Shown one piece after another: positions 26,299 through 34,055 of a stretch of DNA of 64,000 nucleotides. Source of the stretch: Duganella alba (GTDB taxonomy: Bacteria > Pseudomonadota > Gammaproteobacteria > Burkholderiales > Burkholderiaceae_D). The notes under the pieces are model-generated. The model had not been told where the DNA came from. It searched no databases and saw nothing but the letters and a program-made list of their open reading frames with translations. Every line of letters begins with the position of its first letter. The first letter of the stretch is position 1. The stretch is from NCBI RefSeq assembly GCF_009674495.1, contig NZ_WKJN01000005.1, positions 1 to 64,000 on the forward strand, written 5' to 3'. Both the position numbers and the translations under genes were made by a program.

Positions 26299-28473
26299 AT
26301 GACTAAGAAGAAAGACATTGAAGTTCTCCGCGTCACGCATTTGCGCGGACCCAACATCTGGACCTATCGCCCGGTCATCGAGGCGTGGCTGGATATCGGC
26401 GAGCTGGAGAACTTTCCATCGAATTTGTTGCCCGGATTGTATGAACGCCTGACAACCATCCTGCCAGGTCTGATCGTGCACCGCTGCGGCGTGGGCGAGC
26501 ACGGCGGTTTCCTGGAGCGCCTGCGCGACGGCACCTATGCCGGCCACATCCTGGAACACGTGGTCCTGGAACTGCAAAACCTGGCCGGCATGAAAACCGG
26601 TTTCGGCAAAACCCGCGAAATCGGCGAGAACACCGGCCTGTACAAGATGGCCTTCCGCACCCGCCAGGAAGAAGTCGGCCGCGCCGCGCTGGCCGCCGGC
26701 CGCGACCTGCTGATGGCGATGATCGAAGACCGTCCATACGACCTGGCCGCCACTGTCGCCAGCCTGACCGATCTGGTCGAGAGCCTGTGCCTCGGCCCGA
26801 GCACCGGCAACATCGTCGACGCCGCCGGCGTGCGCAAGATTCCCTTCATCCGCCTGACCGACGGCAACCTGGTGCAGCTGGGCCATGGCGCCGCGCAGCG
26901 CCGCATCTGGACCGCTGAAACCGAACAGACCTCGGCCATCGCCGAAGGCATCGCCAGCGACAAGGATCTGACCAAGACGCTGATCTCGTCCTGCGGCGTG
27001 CCGGTGCCGGAAGGCCAGCTGGTCACCAGCGCCGCCGAAGCATGGGAAGCGGCCGAGGACATCGGCCTGCCGGTCGTGCTGAAGCCATACGACGGCAACC
27101 ATGGCCGCGGCGTCTCGCTCAACCTGTCCACCGAAGCCGATGTCGCCGCCGCCTATGAGCTGGCGGCCAGGGAAGGCGACAGCAGCAGCGTGATCGTCGA
27201 GCGCTTCATCGTCGGCGACGAACACCGCCTGCTGGTGGTGGGCCGCCGCGTGGTGGCCGCCGCCGCCGGCGAATCGCTGTGGGTCACCGGCGATGGCAAG
27301 TCCAGCATACTGGAACTGTGCAACACCCAGATCAACACCGATCCGCGCCGTGGCGACACCGAAGACTTCCCGCTGGGCCTGGTCACGCCGGACACCTCGG
27401 GCGAGATCGTGCTGGAACTGCAGCGCCAGAACCTGACCCACGCTTCCGTGCCGGCTGAAGGCCAGAAAGTGCTGATCCAGCCGAACGGCAATGTGTCGAT
27501 CGACGTCACCGACACGGTGCACCCGCAAGTGGCCGCGATGGCATCGCTGGCGGCACGCGTGGTCGGCCTGGACATCGCCGGCATCGACCTGGTGTGCTCC
27601 GACATTTCGCGTCCGCTGGAAGAGCAGGGCGGCGCCATCATCGAAGTCAACGCCAGCCCTGGCTTGCTGGCGCATTTGAAGCCGGCCGAAGGCGAGCCGC
27701 GCAACGTCGGCGAAGCGATCGTCGACCACCTGTTCGGCGAAGCCACCGGCCGCATGCCGATCGTCGGCATCACCGGCAAGCATGGCACGACGATGACCGC
27801 GCGCCTGGTCGCCTGGCTGCTGCAAATCAGCGGCAAGAAAACCGGCCTGACCTGCGCCGACGGCCTGTTCGTCAATGGCCGCCTGCTGCCGCGCGACGGC
27901 TTCAGCGACTGGGAAACCGGCGAGCGCCTGCTGCTCAACAAGAACGTCGAAGCCGGCGTGTTTGAAAACGACGCCCGCATGATCCTGTCCGAAGGCCTGG
28001 CCTACGACAAGTGCACGGTCGGCGTGGTGACCGATGTCAGCGGCTTTGAAGCGCTGAGCGAGTTCCACATCGACAGCGAGAACAAGCTGTATAACGTGCT
28101 GCGCACCCAGGTCGACGTGGTGCTGCCAAGCGGCGCCGCTGTGCTCAACGCCGCCGATCCGCAAGTGGTGGAGATGGCCGACCTGTGCGACGGCGAAGTG
28201 ATTTTCTATGGCGTGGACGAGCATCTGGCCGCCATCGCCGCGCACCGCCAGGACGGCAAGCGCGTGGTGTTCGAACGCAAGGACGGCGCCCGCAACAACA
28301 TCGTCATGGCGATCGGCCACGAAGAAGTGGGCACGCTGCCGCTGTCGCCGCTGGTGCCGCCGGAAGCCGTGCTGGCCGCGATTGCCGCCGGCTGGGCGCT
28401 GGGCCTGACGCCTGACCTGATCGGCGCCGGCCTGCGTACCTGGGAAGCGTCGCCGAAACGCGTTCACCACTGA
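26299..28473 (+). CDS. cyanophycin synthetase-like protein CphA' (second, shorter paralog)
   Basis: The 724-residue protein shares the whole layout of cyanophycin synthetase: an N-terminal domain starting RVTHLRGPNIWTYRPVIEAW, an ATP-grasp domain (about 215-475; KPYDGNHGRGVSLNL and VNASPGLLAHL) and a Mur-ligase-like domain. It is shorter than CphA because the C-terminal ligase lobe is missing, and its P-loop reads ITGKHGTT (residues 491-498) instead of TGTNGKTT, displacing the nucleotide-binding Lys. Only the ATP-grasp site is likely active. That parallels cyanobacterial CphA2, which joins beta-Asp-Arg units, but whether this protein does so is inference. It is first in an operon with cphA (27-bp gap). 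Confidence 0.88.
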   Translation: MTKKKDIEVLRVTHLRGPNIWTYRPVIEAWLDIGELENFPSNLLPGLYERLTTILPGLIVHRCGVGEHGGFLERLRDGTYAGHILEHVVLELQNLAGMKTGFGKTREIGENTGLYKMAFRTRQEEVGRAALAAGRDLLMAMIEDRPYDLAATVASLTDLVESLCLGPSTGNIVDAAGVRKIPFIRLTDGNLVQLGHGAAQRRIWTAETEQTSAIAEGIASDKDLTKTLISSCGVPVPEGQLVTSAAEAWEAAEDIGLPVVLKPYDGNHGRGVSLNLSTEADVAAAYELAAREGDSSSVIVERFIVGDEHRLLVVGRRVVAAAAGESLWVTGDGKSSILELCNTQINTDPRRGDTEDFPLGLVTPDTSGEIVLELQRQNLTHASVPAEGQKVLIQPNGNVSIDVTDTVHPQVAAMASLAARVVGLDIAGIDLVCSDISRPLEEQGGAIIEVNASPGLLAHLKPAEGEPRNVGEAIVDHLFGEATGRMPIVGITGKHGTTMTARLVAWLLQISGKKTGLTCADGLFVNGRLLPRDGFSDWETGERLLLNKNVEAGVFENDARMILSEGLAYDKCTVGVVTDVSGFEALSEFHIDSENKLYNVLRTQVDVVLPSGAAVLNAADPQVVEMADLCDGEVIFYGVDEHLAAIAAHRQDGKRVVFERKDGARNNIVMAIGHEEVGTLPLSPLVPPEAVLAAIAAGWALGLTPDLIGAGLRTWEASPKRVHH

Positions 28474-28500
28474 TACATCATTGAGAGAATAAAAAGAGTT

Positions 28501-31071
28501 ATGGAAGTCATACGCACCCGCGCCCTTCGCGGCCCGAATCTTTGGAGCCACCACACCGCGGTGGAAGTCATCGTCTCGTGCCCGCCGGAAGAGCAATCGA
28601 TCGCGACGCTGCCGAACTTCGAGCAGCGCCTGCATGCGCGCTTCCCTGCCGTCGGCGCCCTGCATCCAACCGGCACCTCGGACGCCGTGCCGCTGGCGCG
28701 CGTGCTGGAAGTGGCGGCACTGAGCCTGCAGGCGCAAGCCGGCTGCCCGGTCACCTTCAGCCGCACCCACGCCACGCTGGAAGAGGGCATCTACCAGACC
28801 GTGGTTGAATACACCGAGGAAGCTGTCGGCCGCCGCGCCGTGGAACTGGCCGAGGCGCTGATCGTCTCCGTGCTGGCCGATACCGCCTTCGACCTGGAAG
28901 CGGCGCTGACCGAACTGCGCGACCTGGACGAAGACGTGCGCCTGGGCCCAAGCACCGGCGCCATCGTCAACGCCGCCGTGGTGCGCGACATTCCGTTCCG
29001 CCGCCTGACCGAAGGTTCGATGGTGATGTTCGGCTGGGGTTCGAAACAGCGTCGCATCCAGGCCGCTGAAATGGACACCACCGGCGCCATCGGCGAGACC
29101 ATCGCCCAGGACAAGGAACTGACCAAGAAGCTGCTGCACGCGGCTGGCGTACCGGTGCCTATCGGCCGTTCGGTGGAAGATGAAGCCGACGCCTGGAAGG
29201 CCGCGCAGGAAATCGGCCTGCCGGTCGTGGTGAAACCAAAGGACGGCAATCAGGGCAAGGGCGTCACGGTCAACATCATGACCAAGGAACACCTGGAAGC
29301 GGCCTTCCGCACCGCCAAGGAGTTCCGCGACGACGTCATGGTCGAACGCTATCTGCCGGGCCACGATTACCGTTTGCTCGTCATCGGCAACAAGCTGATC
29401 GCAGCCGCGCGCCGCGATCCGCCGCTGGTGATCGGCGACGGCACGCACACCGTGCGTGAGCTGGTCGACATCGTCAACGCCGATCCGCGCCGCGGCTCGG
29501 GCCATTCGACCTCGCTGACCAAGATCCGTTTCGACGACATCGCCATTGCGCGCCTGGCGCTACAGGACCTGAACGCGGACTCGGTGCCGGCCAAGGGCCA
29601 GCGCGTCATCCTGCGCAACAACGCCAACCTGTCGACCGGCGGCACCGCCACCGACGTCACCGACGACGTGCATCCGGAAGTGGCGGCGCGCGCGGTGGAA
29701 GCGGCGCAAATGATCGGCCTCGATCTGTGCGGCGTGGACGTCGTCTGCGACAACGTGCTGGAGCCGATTGAAAATCAACGCGGCGGCGTGGTGGAAGTGA
29801 ACGCCGCGCCGGGCCTGCGCATGCACATCGCGCCATCGTTCGGCAAAGGCCGCGCGGTGGGCGAAGCCATCGTCAACACCATGTTTGCGCCGGGCGAGAA
29901 CGGCCGCATTCCGGTGGTCGCGGTGACCGGCACCAACGGCAAGACCACCACCGTGCGCCTGATCGCGCACCTGCTGACCGCCAGCGGCCTGCGCACCGGC
30001 ATGACCAATACCGACGGCGTCTACATCGAAGGCCGCCAGACCGACAGCGGCGACTGCAGCGGTCCGCGCAGCGCGCGCAACGTGCTGCTGCATCCTGACG
30101 TGGACGCGGCGGTGTTTGAAACCGCGCGCGGCGGCATCCTGCGCGAAGGCCTGGCCTTCGACCGCTGCCAGGTCGCCGTGGTGACCAACATCGGCATGGG
30201 CGACCACCTGGGCCTGAACTACATCACCACCGTGGAAGACCTGGCGGTGCTGAAGCGCGTGATCGTGCAGAACGTGTCCGAGAGCGGCTATGCGGTGCTG
30301 AACGCGGTCGATCCTATCGTCGCCGGCATGGCGCAGAACTGCCGCGGCAAGGTGATCTTCTTCGGCGCCGACCGTTCGCATCCTGTCATCGCCACGCACC
30401 TGGCGCAGGGCAGCCGCACCGTGTACGTGGAAGATGGCCACATCGTCGCGGCCGAAGGCCGTGAGCAGAACCGCATTCCGTTGTCGGCCGTGCCGATCAC
30501 CCGCAATGGCGCCATCGGCTTCCAGGTCGAGAACGTGATGGCGTCGGTGGCGGCGGCATGGGGCGTGGGCATCAGCTGGGACGCGATCCGCCTGGGCCTG
30601 AAAACCTTCGCCAACGATTCCGACAATGCGCCGGGCCGCTTCAACGTGTTCGACTACAAGGGCGCGACGCTGATCGCCGACTATGGCCACAACCCGGACG
30701 CCATCCTGGCGCTGGTGAAGGCGGTGGAGACCATGCCGGCCAAGCGCCGCGTGGTGGTGATCTCGGGCGCCGGCGACCGCCGCGACCAGGACATCACGCA
30801 GCAGACCGAAATCCTTGGTCGCGCGTTTGACGATGTGCTGCTGTACGAAGACGCTTGCCAGCGTGGCCGGGTGGACGGCGAAGTGGTGGCGCTGCTGCGC
30901 TCCGGCCTGTCCGGCGCGCCGCGTACCTCGCACATTGAAGAGATCTACGGCGAGTTCAAGGCCATCGACACCGCCTTGGCGCGCCTGCAGGAAGGCGACC
31001 TTTGCCTGATCCTGATCGACCAGGTGGAAGACGCGCTGGCCCACATCGCCAAGCGCATCAAGGAAGCTTGA
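28501..31071 (+). CDS. cphA: cyanophycin synthetase CphA
   Basis: The 856-residue enzyme polymerises aspartate and arginine into multi-L-arginyl-poly-L-aspartate in the cytoplasm using ATP. Three parts are visible: an N-terminal domain (RTRALRGPNLWSHHTAVEVI), an ATP-grasp domain that adds aspartate (about 220-475; VVKPKDGNQGKGVTVNI, EVNAAPGLRMHIAP), and a Mur-ligase-like domain that adds arginine, with an intact P-loop GTNGKTT (residues 477-483) and the TARGGILREGLAFDRC region. The C-terminal ligase lobe is present (ADYGHNPDAI, GAGDRRDQDI). Length and motifs are standard. No cyanophycinase gene is present in the window. Start ATG 28501 follows a weak AAAAAGAG. Confidence 0.96.
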   Translation: MEVIRTRALRGPNLWSHHTAVEVIVSCPPEEQSIATLPNFEQRLHARFPAVGALHPTGTSDAVPLARVLEVAALSLQAQAGCPVTFSRTHATLEEGIYQTVVEYTEEAVGRRAVELAEALIVSVLADTAFDLEAALTELRDLDEDVRLGPSTGAIVNAAVVRDIPFRRLTEGSMVMFGWGSKQRRIQAAEMDTTGAIGETIAQDKELTKKLLHAAGVPVPIGRSVEDEADAWKAAQEIGLPVVVKPKDGNQGKGVTVNIMTKEHLEAAFRTAKEFRDDVMVERYLPGHDYRLLVIGNKLIAAARRDPPLVIGDGTHTVRELVDIVNADPRRGSGHSTSLTKIRFDDIAIARLALQDLNADSVPAKGQRVILRNNANLSTGGTATDVTDDVHPEVAARAVEAAQMIGLDLCGVDVVCDNVLEPIENQRGGVVEVNAAPGLRMHIAPSFGKGRAVGEAIVNTMFAPGENGRIPVVAVTGTNGKTTTVRLIAHLLTASGLRTGMTNTDGVYIEGRQTDSGDCSGPRSARNVLLHPDVDAAVFETARGGILREGLAFDRCQVAVVTNIGMGDHLGLNYITTVEDLAVLKRVIVQNVSESGYAVLNAVDPIVAGMAQNCRGKVIFFGADRSHPVIATHLAQGSRTVYVEDGHIVAAEGREQNRIPLSAVPITRNGAIGFQVENVMASVAAAWGVGISWDAIRLGLKTFANDSDNAPGRFNVFDYKGATLIADYGHNPDAILALVKAVETMPAKRRVVVISGAGDRRDQDITQQTEILGRAFDDVLLYEDACQRGRVDGEVVALLRSGLSGAPRTSHIEEIYGEFKAIDTALARLQEGDLCLILIDQVEDALAHIAKRIKEA

Positions 31072-31140
31072 TCGCGGGGTTGACGCGGCCTGGGCTGTAA
31101 AAGCTCGCGGCACCACGCCAACCCGCACACCGCTGCGGCC

Positions 31141-31170
31141 AGGGTCTGACCCCGCATGGGGTCAGACCCT
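31141..31170. repeat. 30-bp inverted repeat, REP-like
   Basis: Perfect 13-bp arms (agggtctgacccc and ggggtcagaccct) flank a GCAT loop, between cphA and katA. A partial echo (ggtcttaccccgcat) occurs at 31223-31237. There is no T-run, so it is not a typical terminator. From memory, GGGGTCAGACCC-type palindromes are frequent in betaproteobacterial genomes; copy number here is untested. Confidence 0.7.
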
Positions 31171-31235
31171 TTCGTTTGGGGTGAAAGGATGCATGGCGGA
31201 GCGACGCCGCAGACTGATCACCGGTCTTACCCCGC

Positions 31236-31301
31236 ATTGCGAATATCTATCGAAGCTATAGATATTTATAGTTTTTATTTATGGATTATCCTCGTTAGAA
31301 T
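31236..31301 (+). promoter_or_regulatory. OxyR-like site and -10 of the catalase gene
   Basis: A 23-bp dyad (31243-31265) with arms atatctat/atagatat contains CTAT-N7-ATAG, the centre of the OxyR ATAG-N7-CTAT-N7-ATAG-N7-CTAT pattern. The left outer tetramer is ATTG (31236-31239, 3 of 4); the right outer one does not match. A TAGAAT -10 (31296-31301) has no good -35, and the dyad ends next to where it would be, as expected for an activated promoter. Confidence 0.5.
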
Positions 31302-31334
31302 AGCCTCACGCTATCAACAACGAGGAGCCATAGT

Positions 31335-32798
31335 ATGAGCCAGCCACCCATCACCACCGCGTCCGGCATTCCTGTCGCCGACAATCACAACTCCATCACC
31401 GCCGGCCCGCGCGGCCCGGTGCTGCTGCAGGACTTCCACCTGATCGAGAAGCTGCAGCACTTCAACCGTGAACGCATTCCTGAGCGCGTGGTGCACGCCA
31501 AAGGCTCGGGCGCTTATGGCACCTTCACCGTCACCCACGACATCACCAAATTCACCAAGGCCAAGCTGTTCAGCGAAGTCGGCAAGCAGACCGAGACCTT
31601 CCTGCGCTTCTCCACCGTCGGCGGCGAAAAAGGCAGCGCCGATACCGAGCGCGATCCACGCGGCTTCGCCGTGCGCTTCTACACCGAAGAAGGCAACTGG
31701 GATCTGGTCGGTAACAACACGCCGGTGTTCTTCCTCAAGGACGGCATCAAGTTCCCGGACTTCATCCACACGCAGAAACGCGATCCGCAGACCAACCTGA
31801 AATCGCCGACCATGATGTTCGACTTCTGGAGCAAGACGCCGGAAAGCCTGCACCAGGTCACCACGCTGTTCTCCAGCCGCGGCACGCCGGACGGCTACCG
31901 CCACATGCACGGCTTCGGCAGCCACACCTACAGCCTGATTAACGTCGACGGCGAACGTGTCTACGTCAAGTGGCACTTCCTGACGCAGCAGGGCATCAAG
32001 AACCTGTCCGCCGATGAAGCCGTGCGCATCGCCGGCACCGATCCGGACTACTCGCAGCGCGATCTGTTCAACGCCATCGCCGGCGGCGACTTCCCGCGCT
32101 GGGACGTCAAGGTGCAAGTCGCCACCGAGGCCGAACTGGCCGCATGGGAAGCGCGCACCGGCTGGAATCCGTTCGACCTGACCAAGGTCTGGCCGCACAA
32201 GGACTTCCCGTTCCTGCCGGTCGGCGTGCTGGAACTGAACCGCAATCCGGTCAACTATCACGCGGAAGTGGAGCAGGCCGCGCTGTCGCCATCGCACGTG
32301 GTGCCGGGCCTGGGCTACTCGCCGGACAAGATGCTGCAGGCGCGCCTGTTCGCCTACCACGACGCGCAGCTGTACCGCGTCGGCACCAACCACCAGCACC
32401 TGCCGGTGAACGCGCCACGCTGCCCGGTCCACAACCAGCAGCGCGACGGCGGCATGGCCATCGCCAACGGCGGCGCGGCGCAGAACTACCAGCCGGTCGA
32501 CGCCAACGGCAGCAATCCGCAAGGCCTGGGCAATGGCGAACCGGCGCTGGCGCTGCAAGGCGCGGCGGCCCGCTACGACGCACGCGGCACCGAGGACGAT
32601 TACACGCAAGCCGGTGATCTGTTCCGCCTGATGCCTGCCGATGAACAGCAAAACCTGTTCAACAACCTTGCCGGTCCGTTGAGCCAGGTCAGCGCCGAGA
32701 TCGTCGCGCGCCAGCTGGGGCACTTCGACCAGGCGGATCCGGCCTACGGCGCAGGCGTGCGCGCGGCATTGAAGGCGCGCGGCGTGAACGTGGCATGA
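31335..32798 (+). CDS. katA: monofunctional haem catalase (small-subunit, clade 3 type)
   Basis: At 487 residues this is a small-subunit catalase that splits hydrogen peroxide to water and oxygen. The distal His is in RVVHAKGSGAYG (His54), the distal Asn in LVGNNTPVFF (Asn127/128) and the proximal haem-ligand Tyr in RLFAYHDAQLYRVG (Tyr341). There is no signal peptide, so it is cytoplasmic. ATG 31335 follows an ACGAGGAG ribosome-binding site. It is monocistronic with an OxyR-like site upstream. The gene symbol reflects family rather than a proven ortholog. Confidence 0.96.
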   Translation: MSQPPITTASGIPVADNHNSITAGPRGPVLLQDFHLIEKLQHFNRERIPERVVHAKGSGAYGTFTVTHDITKFTKAKLFSEVGKQTETFLRFSTVGGEKGSADTERDPRGFAVRFYTEEGNWDLVGNNTPVFFLKDGIKFPDFIHTQKRDPQTNLKSPTMMFDFWSKTPESLHQVTTLFSSRGTPDGYRHMHGFGSHTYSLINVDGERVYVKWHFLTQQGIKNLSADEAVRIAGTDPDYSQRDLFNAIAGGDFPRWDVKVQVATEAELAAWEARTGWNPFDLTKVWPHKDFPFLPVGVLELNRNPVNYHAEVEQAALSPSHVVPGLGYSPDKMLQARLFAYHDAQLYRVGTNHQHLPVNAPRCPVHNQQRDGGMAIANGGAAQNYQPVDANGSNPQGLGNGEPALALQGAAARYDARGTEDDYTQAGDLFRLMPADEQQNLFNNLAGPLSQVSAEIVARQLGHFDQADPAYGAGVRAALKARGVNVA

Positions 32799-32819
32799 GT
32801 GTGACGTAAATGGCTTACA

Positions 32820-32852
32820 ATCTCCACGTTGCAGTGCATCGTGGAGATCGTT
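32820..32852 (+). promoter_or_regulatory. hairpin sequestering the patatin-gene ribosome-binding site
   Basis: The arms atctccacg (32820-32828) and cgtggagat (32840-32848) pair perfectly around an 11-base loop. The right arm contains GGAG, the apparent Shine-Dalgarno of the TTG start at 32853, and is followed by cgtttt. It could repress initiation or act as a weak terminator for katA. Confidence 0.55.
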
Positions 32853-33968
32853 TTGAAACGCAAGCCCGATAGTTTGCCTTCCTCCGCCTTGCCGGGCCAG
32901 GTTGTCCTGGTCCTGCAGGGCGGCGGCGCGTTAGGCGCCTACCAGCTCGGTGTGTACCAGGCCATGCATGAAGCCGGCATCGAGCCGGACTGGGTGATCG
33001 GCACGTCCATCGGCGCCATCAACGGCGCCATCATCGCCGGCAATCCGCCGCAGCAGCGGCTCGACCGGCTGCGCGAATTCTGGCACCGCATGGAGCGCAA
33101 TTCCTTCGGCTTCTCCACCATGCCGCGCGCCATCGCCAACGCCATCACGGTGGGGCAGGGCATTCCCGCTTTCTTCGAACCAAACCTGTCGTCGTGGTGG
33201 AACCCGGAGGCGCGGGTGGGCGTCGAGCATGCGTCCTTTTACCAGACCACGCCGTTGCGCAGCACGCTCGAGGCGCTGGTCGATTTCGACTATCTCAATC
33301 AGCAGCAGATGCGGCTGACCGTCGGCGCGGTGAATGCGCGCAGCGGCGCCATGCGTTACTTCGACAGCAGCAGGGAGCAACTGGGCGTCGAGCATGTGAT
33401 GGCGTCCGGCGCGCTGCCGCCGGCCTTTCCGGCCGTGCGCATCGATGGCCAGCCTTACTGGGACGGTGGCATTTATTCCAACACGCCGATCGAGGCGGTG
33501 CTCGACGATGAGCCGCGCCGCAGTTCGGTGATCTTCTCGGTGCAGGTGTGGAACCCGGACGGCAGCGAGCCGGAAAGCGTGCTTGATGTGCTGGACAAGC
33601 ACAAGGAGATCCAGTACGCCAGCCGCGCCAGCAACATCGAGCAGCAGCGCCGCCTGCACCGGCTGCGCCATGTGATCCGCGAAATGAGCAAGCACCTGTC
33701 GGCCAAGGAAGCCGCCTCGCCCGAGGTGCGCGAGCTGGCCTCGTGGGGCTGCGGCACCGACATGCACGTGGTGTCGCTGCGCGCGCCGCGCATCGGCAAC
33801 GAGGACCACACCAAGGACATCGACTTCAGCGCGGCCGGCATCCGCGCCCGCTGGCAGGCCGGCTACGACGACACCCGGCGCTTCATCGCGCTGCGGCCGT
33901 GGGACGCGCCGATCGATCCGATCGAGGGCATCGCGATCCACGAGCTGCCGGGCGCATCCGCGTCATGA
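32853..33968 (+). CDS. patatin-like phospholipase with DUF3734-type C-terminus
   Basis: The 371-residue cytosolic or peripheral hydrolase has the patatin catalytic set: the oxyanion motif LQGGGALGAYQLGVY, the nucleophile in IGTSIGAING (Ser52) and the catalytic Asp in YWDGGIYSN (Asp204). The C-terminal 130 residues (IEQQRRLHRLRHVIREMSK onward, SAAGIRARWQAGYDDTRRF) match the DUF3734 extension common in bacterial patatins. It should hydrolyse acyl lipids. The start is a TTG at 32853 with GGAG 6 bases upstream inside a hairpin; GTG 32841 and TTG 32829 are weaker alternatives in the same frame. Confidence 0.9.
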   Translation: MKRKPDSLPSSALPGQVVLVLQGGGALGAYQLGVYQAMHEAGIEPDWVIGTSIGAINGAIIAGNPPQQRLDRLREFWHRMERNSFGFSTMPRAIANAITVGQGIPAFFEPNLSSWWNPEARVGVEHASFYQTTPLRSTLEALVDFDYLNQQQMRLTVGAVNARSGAMRYFDSSREQLGVEHVMASGALPPAFPAVRIDGQPYWDGGIYSNTPIEAVLDDEPRRSSVIFSVQVWNPDGSEPESVLDVLDKHKEIQYASRASNIEQQRRLHRLRHVIREMSKHLSAKEAASPEVRELASWGCGTDMHVVSLRAPRIGNEDHTKDIDFSAAGIRARWQAGYDDTRRFIALRPWDAPIDPIEGIAIHELPGASAS

Positions 33969-34055
33969 AAAAAGCGAATGGAAAGTGGGAATTTAATTCA
34001 TAAGTTGACGGTTTTCCTGATTCTATACTGAAACAAAAGAATGAGGAGAACCACC

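Noticed and set aside
26245..29505. 1086-codon open frame antisense across cphA' and cphA
   Set aside because: It crosses two real genes and their spacer and lacks any recognisable protein feature.
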